A DNA stretch of 64,000 bases from Bog-473 sp963742035 (GCA_963742035.1 CAVUKH010000011.1:86952-150951); one strand, 5' to 3'; counted from the stretch's first letter, positions 43,812 through 52,523 are shown. The notes: generated from the letters alone by a model not told the origin. Translations and numbers: made by a program.

Positions 43812-44048
43812 TCACCGGGTACCCTCACTCTGCCGACCCTCACGCCGCCGGACGGGGTGCTCGTGCGGGTGTCGGGTCTGCACATGCGTTGCGCTCTCGC
43901 CGATCTCACCGCTGAAGCCCAAACGCCGCAGGATCCAAGCGCCCAACCGGCTTGGTGGCTTGCGCAGCTGCGCCTTCCTGGCCTCGGCCTCGTGCACGTC
44001 GTTGAACCAAATCGGCCTTGGGGTGCGGGCTCGCCAACTCCGAGACAT
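43812..44048 (-). CDS. Possible small hypothetical protein
   Basis: An open frame of 78 aa starts with MSRSWRARTPRPIWFNDVHEA and continues with ARKAQLRKPPSRLGAWILRRLG. It is basic and has no recognised domain. Coding character is suggested only by the first ~45 residues; the rest is low-complexity Arg/Glu/His. No good ribosome-binding site is seen. The rest of the 43800-44222 gap holds a GC-rich hairpin at about 44094-44116 and nothing else I can support. Confidence 0.3.
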   Translation of the reverse strand: MSRSWRARTPRPIWFNDVHEAEARKAQLRKPPSRLGAWILRRLGFSGEIGESATHVQTRHPHEHPVRRREGRQSEGTR

Positions 44049-44222
44049 GACCGTCAGAGTACCCAGCCAGGCTGACGTCGGCTCTTCCTGACTCGCCCTG
44101 TCCGCGGGGACGGGCGGACGCAGCCCGCTTCCGAGGCTGTCGATGAGGCAAGTTGATTCTGTATGTGAGCCCGGCATCCGGCTGTTCCGGCGACTCCATG
44201 AGCGCGCACCGAGAGGAGGAGG

Positions 44223-44891
44223 CTATTGAGGCGGCTGTGAAGCCCTGTCGAGGTCGTGGATGTCCGGCCGACTGTAGAGACCGTCGATTCGAGCGATGAC
44301 GGCTTCGAGCGTTGGCCGGTAACCGTCATCGGTGCTGACGACAACAGTCGGGCAGTCGAAGTCCAGCGGCTCACGCAGTTCAGAATTCAGCCGTTCCACA
44401 ACGGGAACCAATTTGTCTAGCCGTGTCTCGCCGCAGAGCGGATCGTTGCGCATCCTTTGCTCCCAACGGTGGAACGAGTGCACGCTTCGGCAGTGCACGT
44501 TGATCAGGGTGCTCCGCGGGGCCAGCCGCGTCGCAACATCCGCTTCGCTCACCTCGGGATAGAACGTCTGTTCGGCGATGAAGCTGATTCCCGCATCGAT
44601 CCACAACTCCATGGAGCGATAGAACGGCTCGACACCGGAACCTCCCAGTTCTGTGGCCCGTCTCAAGGTGCGCCACCGACCGTGGACCAGGCTGTCCTTG
44701 TGCAGCACCGGCAGATCCAGGCCGACGGCTAGGGCCTCCGCCAAAGTGGTCTTGCCCGAACCAGGCGCACCGCCCACCAAGACGGCCAGGGGCGGTCGAT
44801 CCGGCATGATCGACGGTATCTCAGAGAGGGAGACACCTGCTCCCGCTACGTCGGGAAGCGCAATCGTGTCGGCAGGAATGTGCAGAGGCAC
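44223..44891 (-). CDS. P-loop kinase-like AAA protein
   Basis: This is 222 aa. LAVLVGGAPGSGKTTLAEALA is a Walker A motif, preceded by a non-conserved ~25-residue leader; an internal ATG (about residue 29) may be the true start. AEQTFYP could serve as Walker B region, and TLINVHCRSVHSFHRWEQRM provides a lid with several Arg. It resembles small shikimate/gluconate-like or zeta-toxin-like kinases, but no partner antitoxin gene is adjacent. Substrate unknown. Confidence 0.75.
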   Translation of the reverse strand: MPLHIPADTIALPDVAGAGVSLSEIPSIMPDRPPLAVLVGGAPGSGKTTLAEALAVGLDLPVLHKDSLVHGRWRTLRRATELGGSGVEPFYRSMELWIDAGISFIAEQTFYPEVSEADVATRLAPRSTLINVHCRSVHSFHRWEQRMRNDPLCGETRLDKLVPVVERLNSELREPLDFDCPTVVVSTDDGYRPTLEAVIARIDGLYSRPDIHDLDRASQPPQ

Positions 44892-45029
44892 CCTTTGCGC
44901 GCGTCGTTTGGCAGTGGAAACTGGAACAGTGAGGGCATTGGTAGTTGATGGCGATCCCCACGACGCTCCAATAGAGAAGCGCCGTGGGCAGAGGCGGTGT
45001 GGTTACGGTCAGAGCCGACTAGTGGTTCA

Positions 45030-45380
45030 CTAGGAGGCGCGTGTCACGTCCAGGCATTTCAGGAGTCCGGACATCTCGAGAATCCTCCACGTCGCGCTCA
45101 GGCTGCAGATCACTGAAAACGTGCCTCCCGAGTCTCTGATTCGTTTGCACGCAGACACGAGCAGACCGACGCCCGTGGAGCCCAAGAACTCTACCTTTGT
45201 GAGGTCGACACGCACCGCTGGTGCGTTGAGCACCTCCGGGAGCACCAAGACTTCCCATAATGCTCCTGCGCTGGAGAGGTCGATCTCGCCCGCGAGGATC
45301 AATACGGTTGTACCGTCGTGATCGCGTACTTCAGCAGTGAAGTCCGCTGGTCTCGCCAGTGCAGCTTCGTTCATCGCCAT
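45030..45380 (-). CDS. STAS-domain anti-anti-sigma factor-like protein
   Basis: This encodes 116 aa. LILAGEIDLSSAGALWEVLV and VRVDLTKVEFLGSTGVGLLV are the two landmarks of SpoIIAA/RsbV-type STAS proteins. The phosphorylated Ser lies in the family's D-S-S/T-G loop; here the loop is L-G-S-T-G, with Gly replacing the Asp. No anti-sigma kinase or sigma factor gene is adjacent, so its partner must be elsewhere. The ATG at 45380 is one of two close in-frame ATGs. Confidence 0.9.
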   Translation of the reverse strand: MAMNEAALARPADFTAEVRDHDGTTVLILAGEIDLSSAGALWEVLVLPEVLNAPAVRVDLTKVEFLGSTGVGLLVSACKRIRDSGGTFSVICSLSATWRILEMSGLLKCLDVTRAS

Positions 45381-45854
45381 GACACCGACCTCCTGACGCT
45401 TCCGACTGAAGGGCAAGCGCCACCAGCGGGTTTGATCACCCTGGGAGCACAAAAACGAGCGTCTGATACGCGGCTCGGTGCGAGCCCAGGGCGAGTGGTT
45501 CTCGACCCACCAGGGCGCTTGATGAGTTCGCCCGGGAACGTGAGCAAACGCCGTCATCCGAATGGGTCGAGGGCGCCGTCCTGAGCGACAAAGGTGCGCG
45601 ATGGGGGACGCGAGATGTTGGCTCCCGACGGAGCCGGGGAACGGGGTACGCCCCAACCCCAAGGAAATGCGAGGAGGGGGGTAGATCCGGACCGCCTCGT
45701 CCCTGGAACGTGTGGAGGTCCGGTCCGCCGAAATGGCGTGTGTGAGCAGTCCTCGAACGCCCCCTGACGGGGAACCGGGCCGATCGGCCTGTTCCTGCGC
45801 AACGTTCCCACAACTCCCCAACGGAAGGTGTCCCACCACTAACGTGCCGCCCCT
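45381..45854. other. Intergenic stretch without a supported gene
   Basis: About 470 bp lie between the STAS gene start and the small gene at 45855. Open frames here have Arg/Pro-rich shadow composition. A TAACGT box at 45840-45845 could be the promoter of the next gene. The upstream region of the STAS gene must also lie here, but no clear -10/-35 pair is visible. Confidence 0.5.
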
Positions 45855-46133
45855 GTGGAGTACGAGCGCAGCGCGCAGCTGTTCTCATTCGTCGGAACTC
45901 CGTGCCCAGTCTGCCAGGACGCGTCTTCGTCCGACTCTCCTCCACAGGAATGGCTTCAGGAGCAGATCAACCACTTGCTCGACCATGGCTGGCATTTGCT
46001 CCACGTAGGACAGCAGTCGGCGGCGGCCCGGGATGGGTCCGTGCTGCAACGGACGACGGCTGTCCTTGCAGAGCCAAAGCTTCCAAGGCCTCGACGCGCC
46101 GTGCGATCCCCGGATGTCAGCGACGCGGGCTGA
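45855..46133 (+). CDS. Hypothetical protein with CxxC
   Basis: This encodes 92 aa. FVGTPCPVCQDASSSDSPP has a CPVC pair, and QEWLQEQINHLLDHGWHLLHVGQQ is a good amphipathic helix. The C-terminal 20 residues are disordered. The GTG start is 9 nt behind TAACGT. The family is not recognised. A zinc-knuckle or redox role for the single CxxC cannot be decided. Confidence 0.45.
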   Translation: MEYERSAQLFSFVGTPCPVCQDASSSDSPPQEWLQEQINHLLDHGWHLLHVGQQSAAARDGSVLQRTTAVLAEPKLPRPRRAVRSPDVSDAG

Positions 46134-46247
46134 ATGGCGGGTACGTAGCGACACAAGACCGCGACGCGGCTATTGCGCGAGCGCCTCAGGGCTCGCCGAT
46201 CGGGACTCCTCTGGTAGTCCGCATCGGATGGTCGAAGCGCCAGAGGC

Positions 46248-47456
46248 TCACACGCTCCAGAGTGCCTGAGTGGGTGACATCCGCGCGGCACGCAGAGCGG
46301 GCATGAGCCCGGCAACCGCGCCGATGATCAGGGAAGCGGCAAAGCCGCCGAGCCACGCTTCTGGTGGCACGACGGTGGCCCAGCCTTTGGAGTGGGCGTA
46401 CACAGACGTCGAAGCGACGCCCAGAGCAACGCCGACTACGCCGCCAAGAAGGCCGAGAAAAACAGCTTCGGAGAGAAATTGCGTGCGGATGTGGCCTTTG
46501 GTGGCGCCGAGAGCGCGTCGTAGACCTATCTCGGATCGTCGCTCGAGGACGGAGATGATCATGATGTTGGCGACGCCGACCGCGCCGACCAGCAGGGCAA
46601 CGGCACCGAGGCCGAGAAAGAGGCCGTTGAGAGCGCTTTTCGCGTCGGCCTGGGCCACCAGGGCGGAGGAGGGTTGGCTGACGCTGACCTCGCCGGGGTT
46701 TTCGGGGTTGGCGGTGGTGGCAAGGAGGTTGTCGACCGCGTTCACTCGGTCGTTTTGAGCGCGGAGATAGACGGTGGAGGGATGGCTGTCGAAGCCCAGG
46801 TACTTCTCGGCCGCGGGGTAACCGATCAGGACGGAGGAGTCGACCGCCGAGACCAGCACGGCCGGCTTGAGGATGCCGGCCACGTAGAACCACTTGCCGC
46901 CGACCCAGATGCGTTCGCCGGGGTAGATGCGGTCGATCCCGAGGCGCTGCGCGGCAGCGGCGCCGAGGACGGCAACGGGTTCTTGGGCGGTTGCCGTGTT
47001 GAGGTAATGGCCCTGGGCGACCTTGGTGCCGATCACTGGGAGGAGGTCGAGGGATGTGGTTTGGACGGTGAGGGCGTTCGTGTCGATTGCGGGGATGTAG
47101 GGGTTGCGATAGGCGTTGGCACCGCTGACCGTCCCGGTGGTTTGTACCTGTTGGACTCCGAGGATCCTGCCGATCATGGCCGGCGCCGTGGTGGGCAGCT
47201 CGGCAGGGGCGCCGGTGATGCTCTGGCCGTTGCTGACGGTGAGCAGGTTGGTGCCAAGTTGGTTGATCTCGTTGAGCAGGCCAGCCTGGGACGAGGACGA
47301 GAGGCCGAGGACGGCGACGATGGCCGCGACGCCAATAGCGATACCGAGAGCGGAGAGCCCAGCCCGTAGCTTCCGGGTGCGTAGTCCGACGATCGAGAGC
47401 CGGGTCAGGTCGGAGAGCTGTAACCGCCTCCGCGTCAGGCGGGCGGTGTCGGTCAT
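46248..47456 (-). CDS. MacB-type ABC permease
   Basis: This encodes 402 aa. TM1 is near residues 30-55 (GLSALGIAIGVAAIVAVLGLS). A periplasmic MacB domain follows, and then three C-terminal helices (LFLGLGAVALLVGAVGVANIMIISVLERRSEIGLRRALGA; LGLLGGVVGVALGV; LIIGAVAGLMPALRAARMSP). ERRSEIGLRRALGAT is the family signature facing the ATPase. Its ATG overlaps the ATPase stop. In actinobacteria the set permease-ATPase-fusion protein exports peptides, lipids or drugs. Confidence 0.92.
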   Translation of the reverse strand: MTDTARLTRRRLQLSDLTRLSIVGLRTRKLRAGLSALGIAIGVAAIVAVLGLSSSSQAGLLNEINQLGTNLLTVSNGQSITGAPAELPTTAPAMIGRILGVQQVQTTGTVSGANAYRNPYIPAIDTNALTVQTTSLDLLPVIGTKVAQGHYLNTATAQEPVAVLGAAAAQRLGIDRIYPGERIWVGGKWFYVAGILKPAVLVSAVDSSVLIGYPAAEKYLGFDSHPSTVYLRAQNDRVNAVDNLLATTANPENPGEVSVSQPSSALVAQADAKSALNGLFLGLGAVALLVGAVGVANIMIISVLERRSEIGLRRALGATKGHIRTQFLSEAVFLGLLGGVVGVALGVASTSVYAHSKGWATVVPPEAWLGGFAASLIIGAVAGLMPALRAARMSPTQALWSV

Positions 47457-48304
47457 GCGGGTTCCTCGCTGACGGGCCCGTCGGACGCAGTCTCTGGCGC
47501 GTGGGGAGGCGTTGAACCAGCGGATGGAGGCGTTGGGTCAGTTCCGAGCGCCGGGCAGTTGTCGGCAATGATGCGGCCATCGAGTATTTCGACCGTGCGG
47601 GGCATGCGCTCGGCAATGGCCGGGTCGTGGGTGATCACCACAATGGTCGAGCCCGCTTGGTGGAGCTGGTCGATCAGAGCAAGGATGGCACGACCGGTGG
47701 CCTGATCGAGGTTGCCCGTCGGCTCGTCAGCCAGCACGATGGCCGGCTGTCCCACCAACGCTCGGGCAATGGCGACCCGCTGGCGTTGTCCGCCCGAGAG
47801 CTGTGTGGGATGGGCATGAGGACGTTGGCCCAGGCCGACAAGGTCCAAGGCGTCGAGGGCACGCTGCCGGCGCTGCTGGAGCGGGATGCCCGCGTAGAAG
47901 AGTCCGTCGGCCACGTTGTCCAACACGGTGGCGTGCTCGGCCAGGAAGAACTGCTGAAAGATGAAACCAATTCGCGTCGCTCGCAGATACGCCACGTCGT
48001 CGTCGGCCATGGTGGCGACGTCCAGCCCCGTGATCCGTACGCTGCCGCGAGTAGGTAGGTCGAGGGTCCCCATCAGTTGCAACAGGGTGGTCTTACCCGA
48101 TCCCGAGGGGCCGACGATCCCGATGAGCTCCCCTTGGCCGATGGTGAGGTTCACCGCGCGCAGAGCATGGACCGGCGGCTCGCCGGGATAGCTCTTGGTC
48201 ACGTTGTCGACTTCCAGCACCGGAACCTCTTCCCCGTCGGCAGCCGAGCTGTTGTCGGCAGCGACCCGGAGATTTGCGGATGTCGGTCGGAGGGCGTCGG
48301 TCAT
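47453..48304 (-). CDS. MacB/LolD-type ABC ATPase
   Basis: This encodes 283 aa. Walker A GPSGSGKTT, Q-loop FIFQQFFLAEHATVLDNV, signature LSGGQRQRVAIARALV, Walker B IVLADEPTGNLDQ and VVITHDP are intact. Extra tails are present at both ends: a ~28-residue N-terminal leader and a Pro/Thr-rich C-terminus of about 35 residues. It overlaps the membrane-fusion gene upstream (ATGA) and the permease downstream. Confidence 0.93.
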   Translation of the reverse strand: MTDALRPTSANLRVAADNSSAADGEEVPVLEVDNVTKSYPGEPPVHALRAVNLTIGQGELIGIVGPSGSGKTTLLQLMGTLDLPTRGSVRITGLDVATMADDDVAYLRATRIGFIFQQFFLAEHATVLDNVADGLFYAGIPLQQRRQRALDALDLVGLGQRPHAHPTQLSGGQRQRVAIARALVGQPAIVLADEPTGNLDQATGRAILALIDQLHQAGSTIVVITHDPAIAERMPRTVEILDGRIIADNCPALGTDPTPPSAGSTPPHAPETASDGPVSEEPA

Positions 48305-49458
48305 GGAGAAGGGACCACCACACGTTGCCCGGCGGCCAACCCCGAGCCGGTGACCTGTACCAGCCCGTCGGCGTCGTCGAAGAGACCGAGAGAAACCGGC
48401 ACGAGATGGTTGGTTCCGCCTGCGCTGACGACCTGGACGGAGTAACCACCGCCGGATCGGGCCAGCAACGCGGTCACCGGCACTGATAGGGCGTTGGGCA
48501 CGCTGGCCGTGGTGATGGCGATTTGTATGGGGGCCAGATCCCAGGTGCCCGTGACGGCCGGGTCCGATGGGGTGACGTCCATCGTGATGGTGGGTGTGGT
48601 GCTCCCCGAGGTGTTCGCCGAGCAGGTGTCGGTTCCGGGAGCAGGGGAACTGGAACCCGACGCACCTGGCCCCGAATCTGATGGACAGGTGGCGACGGTC
48701 CCAACCGAAGAGACCACACCCGGGGTGGTCTCGTTGTTGGGCAGGGTGATTGTCACCTTGTCTCCGACCGCCACGTCAGTCTGCTGCGATGCGTCCAATA
48801 CCCCTTGCGCCAGGCGTGTGTTCGATGTGGCCTGCAGCACCGTCTGGCCTGCCTGGCTATTGCCCCCGAGCTGGGCTGAAAGGCTTGTGACGCGCAGCGT
48901 CGTGGGTTCGAACACCAACTGTCCAAGGGTCAGCGCGCCGTTCTGGGCCATCCCCAAAGCGGCCTGGAGCTTCTCCACGGCCGTGGCGGTGGCCGACCCA
49001 AAGAATGAGGAGGATGCATTGACCTGCGCGGCCGTGGCGTAGCCGAGCGCAACCAGATCTGCGTTGAGTTCGGCCACGTCGACACCGGTCACCCCGGACG
49101 ACAGGGTTCGATACACAGGTGTCGAGCCATACAGCAGCAGCACCGGGCTGTCGTTCACTTGGTACAGCACCTGGCCCTGAGAGATCACCTGGCCGGGCAC
49201 CGGCAACTCGGTGTAGATCCCGCTGGCTTGGTTGACGACGGAGTACGGCGAACCATCCGGTTGCGCCTGATAGGTCAGTGTCCCATCCACGGAAACCATC
49301 GCCGAAAGCTCCCCCATTTCGACCTTCGCGGTGTTGGGCGGCAGTTCGGTGGTGTTCGAGGTCACTTGCTTTCCACTCGACACGCCGACCGTGCCACCGA
49401 TGGCGAGGGCGACAGCCAGAACGACCGCTCCGGCCAGCACCCAAGGCTTCCCCTTCAC
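48301..49458 (-). CDS. Membrane-fusion (HlyD-like) protein with peptidoglycan-binding domain
   Basis: This encodes 385 aa. The start is a membrane anchor (WVLAGAVVLAVALAIGGTVGV). A short barrel-sandwich hybrid part follows (VSVDGTLTYQAQPDG, GQVISQGQVLYQV). A PG_binding_1 domain comes next (VTGVDVAELNADLVALGYATA, ATATAVEKLQAALG). After a barrel with a Cys-containing Ser/Gly-rich insertion comes the ALSVPVTALLARSGGGYSVQVV end. The fusion of adaptor and wall-binding domain is a Gram-positive version of MacA. GTG 49458 overlaps the TGA of a preceding short frame. Confidence 0.85.
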   Translation of the reverse strand: MKGKPWVLAGAVVLAVALAIGGTVGVSSGKQVTSNTTELPPNTAKVEMGELSAMVSVDGTLTYQAQPDGSPYSVVNQASGIYTELPVPGQVISQGQVLYQVNDSPVLLLYGSTPVYRTLSSGVTGVDVAELNADLVALGYATAAQVNASSSFFGSATATAVEKLQAALGMAQNGALTLGQLVFEPTTLRVTSLSAQLGGNSQAGQTVLQATSNTRLAQGVLDASQQTDVAVGDKVTITLPNNETTPGVVSSVGTVATCPSDSGPGASGSSSPAPGTDTCSANTSGSTTPTITMDVTPSDPAVTGTWDLAPIQIAITTASVPNALSVPVTALLARSGGGYSVQVVSAGGTNHLVPVSLGLFDDADGLVQVTGSGLAAGQRVVVPSP

Positions 49459-49649
49459 TGGACCCCCAGCTCCAATTCGGCTGAGGTGAGAGCGGCGCAC
49501 GCATCGGTCGCTGCATGGAACCGCGAAATGCACCGGGCACTCCTCCCCGCAGCGGATGGGATTCGACCAGTGTCGAAGAGGAGCTCATTGAGGGTGGGGT
49601 CCGGAACGTTCTTCATACCGATGTCGCGCGGCCACTCGGCGAGCTTCAC
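49455..49649 (-). CDS. Possible short gene coupled to the fusion-protein gene
   Basis: A 64-aa frame (or 53 aa from ATG 49616) ends with a TGA that overlaps the GTG of the fusion-protein gene (GTGA). That overlap is typical of coupled genes in this operon. The sequence (NVPDPTLNELLFDTGRIPS...) matches nothing I recognise. It may be a real leader peptide gene or a chance frame. The region 49650-49825 between it and the lipoprotein gene holds no other supported feature. Confidence 0.3.
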   Translation of the reverse strand: MKLAEWPRDIGMKNVPDPTLNELLFDTGRIPSAAGRSARCISRFHAATDACAALTSAELELGVQ

Positions 49650-49825
49650 CCCCTCCTCAAAATCGCTGGTCGCGTTGTTGTGGCCGCGCTCCCTGGTGCC
49701 AACGGAGAGCTCGACTCTGCGTGCTGGGTGGCAACCACCTTCGCTCCGCTCTCGGTTGGGCGACACCTCTTCTTGGCCCTCGGCCGGGACGGCGAGCTGC
49801 TGAGCCTCTTGACCGCAGTTGCCGT

Positions 49826-50362
49826 TCACCCGCCCAGGCCCCCGACGGACGGCCTCTGCGAGTTGCACGCCTCCATCGCCGACTGCTGTTGCGGCGAACC
49901 CGACTCAATGCCGGAGTCGTGCACTTCGCTGCCCGAGAACGTCGGGTCGGGAAAGCCCGGCACCCCGTGGGCGCGGATGCACTTGGCCCAATTCAACCAC
50001 GCCTGCTGCTGGGCGGGGGAGAGCTGTTGGCCGGTGGAATTCCACGGCGACGGCAAGGACCTGCAGGCCTGCAGGGCCCCTTGGAACGCAACCGAGTTCG
50101 GGTCAATTCCGGCGGTCCTATACCCGTAGCCTCCGTCGGGAGTCTGCACGGGGTCGGGGAAGTTCGGAACGCCGTGGCTGCGTATGCACTGGGAGTAGGC
50201 CACGGCTTCGGCGAGGGTCGATGCCCGAGCCGAGCCTGATCCTCCCGCCGAAGTGGCGGTCGGGACCGTCGAGCCACTCGAGCAGCCGGCGACGGTGACT
50301 CCCAGGGCCACAGCCGCAGCCGCACACAGGTGTGTTGGACGAAGGATTCCCACCTTCGACAC
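49826..50362 (-). CDS. Lipoprotein with duplicated CxRxHGVPxFPDP motif
   Basis: This encodes 178 aa. A signal segment LCAAAAVALGVTVAGC with a lipobox Cys is followed by a Ser/Thr/Gly-rich tether. Two copies of a motif follow: QCIRSHGVPNFPDP and KCIRAHGVPGFPDP, about 60 residues apart, each with Cys. This motif is common in actinobacterial lipoproteins next to MacAB-like or RND-like exporters and is otherwise uncharacterised. GTG 50362 has GAAGGG upstream; an ATG at 50434 is also possible. It is encoded upstream of the export operon. Confidence 0.75.
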   Translation of the reverse strand: MSKVGILRPTHLCAAAAVALGVTVAGCSSGSTVPTATSAGGSGSARASTLAEAVAYSQCIRSHGVPNFPDPVQTPDGGYGYRTAGIDPNSVAFQGALQACRSLPSPWNSTGQQLSPAQQQAWLNWAKCIRAHGVPGFPDPTFSGSEVHDSGIESGSPQQQSAMEACNSQRPSVGGLGG

Positions 50363-50525
50363 GAGCCGCCCTTCATGGTGTCGCTTTCCGAAGTACTTCG
50401 CTTGTTTCTCATGGCGGTTCGTCGTATAGGTCACAGGCCTGAGTCAAGCCATCCCGACGTTGCCACCATGTATGTGGTTTTCGATACGGCGACGATATGC
50501 GGCGGGGACGTACAATCATCTGAAT

Positions 50526-51221
50526 GTGCGTGTTCTGATCGTCGAGGACGAGCCCTTCATGGCAGAAGCGATTCGCGAAGGCTTACGCCTCGAGGCAATC
50601 GCTGCTGATATCGCAGGTGACGGTGACACGGCTTTAGAACTGCTGGGACTCAACACGTACGACATCGCAATTCTCGACCGCGACATCCCCGGTCCTTCCG
50701 GCGACGAAGTCGCCAGACGAATCGTCGCTTCCGGCCGCGGCACGCCCATCCTCATGCTCACCGCTGCCGACCGGCTCCATGACAAGGCAACTGGGTTCGA
50801 ACTCGGCGCCGACGACTACCTCACAAAGCCGTTCGAACTCCAAGAGCTCGTGCTCCGCCTCAGGGCTCTCGACCGCAGACGCACCCACAGCAGGCCGCCC
50901 ATGCGAGAGATCGCAGGTGTGCGCGTCGATCCATTCCGCCGGGAGGTCTATCGCGACGGACGATACGTCGCCCTCACCCGCAAGCAGTTCGCCGTGCTCG
51001 AAGTTCTCGTTGCCGCCGAGGGCGGAGTTGTGAGCGCCGAAGAGCTATTGGAGCGGGCGTGGGACGAACACGCAGACCCGTTCACCAACGCCGTGCGCAT
51101 CACGATCTCGGCGCTCCGAAAGCGCCTCGGCGAACCCTGGATCATCGCCACCGTGGCCGGCGTCGGGTACCGCATCAATATCCGCAACGACGCCGGGCTT
51201 GACGGGAGGGACCGTGGATAG
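50526..51221 (+). CDS. OmpR-family response regulator
   Basis: This encodes 231 aa. The receiver has LIVEDEPFMAEAI (acidic pair), DIAILDRDIPG (phosphorylated Asp), MLTAAD and LTKPFEL (Lys). The winged-helix output domain runs from about residue 135 (ALTRKQFAVLEVLVAAEGGVVS, NAVRITISALRKRLG). The GTG start comes 9 nt after TACAAT. It overlaps the following kinase and is divergent from the lipoprotein/MacAB operon, its most likely target. Confidence 0.94.
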   Translation: MRVLIVEDEPFMAEAIREGLRLEAIAADIAGDGDTALELLGLNTYDIAILDRDIPGPSGDEVARRIVASGRGTPILMLTAADRLHDKATGFELGADDYLTKPFELQELVLRLRALDRRRTHSRPPMREIAGVRVDPFRREVYRDGRYVALTRKQFAVLEVLVAAEGGVVSAEELLERAWDEHADPFTNAVRITISALRKRLGEPWIIATVAGVGYRINIRNDAGLDGRDRG

Positions 51222-52374
51222 AACCCCGGGCTTGAGTGTTCGCCTCAAACTCACCCTTAGCTACACCGGCTTCGTCATGCTCGTGGGTGCCTTGTTGCTG
51301 GGCGCGGTGTGGGTGTTCCTCCTGCGATACGTGCCCAGGGGCGAGACCGTCTTCGTCCACAACACACACGTCCTCATTCGGCCCGGCCGTGGCGCTCTCT
51401 TGCGAGACTTCGCTCCGGCGGCCGCCACCCTGGGAATCCTCCTGCTGGTGTTCGGCCTCCTTGGGGGGTGGTTGCTTGCCGGCCGCATGCTCGCCCCCCT
51501 GTCTCGCATCACAGAAGCCACACGCATGGCCGCGAAGGGATCCCTCTCCCACCGAATCCGGCTCCCAGGGCGCAAAGATGAGTTCCGCGAACTCGCCGAC
51601 ACCTTCGACACCATGCTCGACCAGCTCGAAAGACACGTCGCTGAGCAACAGCGGTTCGCGGCCAACGCCTCCCACGAACTGCGCACCCCTCTGGCAATCA
51701 CGAAGACCCTTCTCGACGTGGCCCGCAACGATCCGAACCGTGGTTCCGATGAACTCGTCGACCGCCTTTACGCTGTCAATACCCGAGCGATCACACTCAC
51801 TGAGGCACTGCTCCTGCTCAGCCAGATAGACCAGAAGTCCTTCACCCCAGAACCCGTCGACCTCTCCCTGCTTGTGGAAGAGGTCACCGAAATGCTCCAA
51901 CCCTCCGCGGAAGGTCATGGCGTCACGATCGAAGCCTCCGGCACCGTGACGGTCACGGTCGGATCGCACCCGCTTTTGTTGCTGCTGACCACGAACCTCG
52001 TGCACAACGCGATCGTGCACAATCTGCCAGACCAGGGCACCGTATGGGTCACGACCAGCATCCATTCAGGGAGCGTGGTGTTGACGGTCGAGAACACTGG
52101 GGCGAAACTCACCCCAGCGGCGGTCGCCACGTTTGTCGAACCGTTTCAGCGTGGGACCGAACGCATTCATACCGACCAGACAGGCGTCGGTCTCGGCCTG
52201 GCAATCGTCAAGAGCATCGTCCAGGCGCACGACGGAAGACTCATCCTCACCCCCCGCCCCGCTGGCGGGCTCTCCGTCGCGGTGCAGCTACCCGGCGCGC
52301 CACCGGACGCTGACAGCGCTGTCCCACGAACGACAGGAGACGAACAACGCGTTCAGACGCAACAACCGCTATGA
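51214..52374 (+). CDS. Sensor histidine kinase
   Basis: This encodes 386 aa. Two TM helices (about 12-36 and 65-87) enclose a very short extracytoplasmic loop, so it probably senses in the membrane. HAMP follows, then the dimerisation box ASHELRTPLAI with His at about residue 154. The ATPase domain has the N box (LLLLTTNLVHNAIVHN), G1-like VENTGAKL and G2 GVGLGLAIVKSIV. The GTG at 51214 with GGGAGGG in front overlaps the regulator stop by 8 bases. Confidence 0.93.
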   Translation: MDRTPGLSVRLKLTLSYTGFVMLVGALLLGAVWVFLLRYVPRGETVFVHNTHVLIRPGRGALLRDFAPAAATLGILLLVFGLLGGWLLAGRMLAPLSRITEATRMAAKGSLSHRIRLPGRKDEFRELADTFDTMLDQLERHVAEQQRFAANASHELRTPLAITKTLLDVARNDPNRGSDELVDRLYAVNTRAITLTEALLLLSQIDQKSFTPEPVDLSLLVEEVTEMLQPSAEGHGVTIEASGTVTVTVGSHPLLLLLTTNLVHNAIVHNLPDQGTVWVTTSIHSGSVVLTVENTGAKLTPAAVATFVEPFQRGTERIHTDQTGVGLGLAIVKSIVQAHDGRLILTPRPAGGLSVAVQLPGAPPDADSAVPRTTGDEQRVQTQQPL

Positions 52375-52390
52375 ACTGCGGTTCCAAGAG

Positions 52391-52431
52391 AGCGGCCGAC
52401 CAGGATCGAACTGGCATCATCAGCTTGGAAG
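52391..52431 (-). tRNA. 3' half of tRNA-Gly(UCC): integration scar, not a whole gene
   Basis: Read on the minus strand, the anticodon loop CTTCCAA (UCC anticodon) is followed by the 3' anticodon stem, a variable region, a 5-bp T stem with TTCGATC loop (GCCAG...CTGGT) and a CGGCCGC acceptor strand. The 5' half is absent. The sequence upstream does not pair with the remaining anticodon stem, so the match stops exactly in the anticodon loop. This is what tyrosine-integrase insertion into a tRNA gene leaves at one end of an element. No CCA end is encoded. Confidence 0.7.
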
Positions 52432-52444
52432 GTCGGAAAAGCGT

Positions 52445-52472
52445 ATTTTCGTGAACCCTTGTGAACGAAAAT
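52445..52472. repeat. 8-bp inverted repeat next to the tRNA scar
   Basis: ATTTTCGT and ACGAAAAT form perfect arms around 12 bases. GTGAAC also occurs as direct copies at 52451, 52461 and 52501. The block starts 13 bp from the tRNA fragment. It could be an integrase arm- or core-binding site of the old element. Confidence 0.5.
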
Positions 52473-52523
52473 TGCAGGTCAGAGAACTGGACGTACTGGC
52501 GTGAACCGGCCTGATCGACGGCG

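Noticed and set aside
44094..44116. GC-rich hairpin as a terminator
   Set aside because: The stem has a bulge, no T-run follows, and it is not at the end of a supported gene.
44223..44891. Zeta-type toxin
   Set aside because: The P-loop kinase has no adjacent epsilon-like antitoxin and lacks clear zeta-specific motifs.
45436..45945. Possible minus-strand gene of about 170 aa
   Set aside because: Arg/Pro/Thr-rich shadow-like composition, no ribosome-binding site and overlap with a better plus-strand candidate.
52391..52431. A functional tRNA gene
   Set aside because: Only the 3' half is present; the upstream bases do not pair with the anticodon stem and no D arm or 5' acceptor strand exists.
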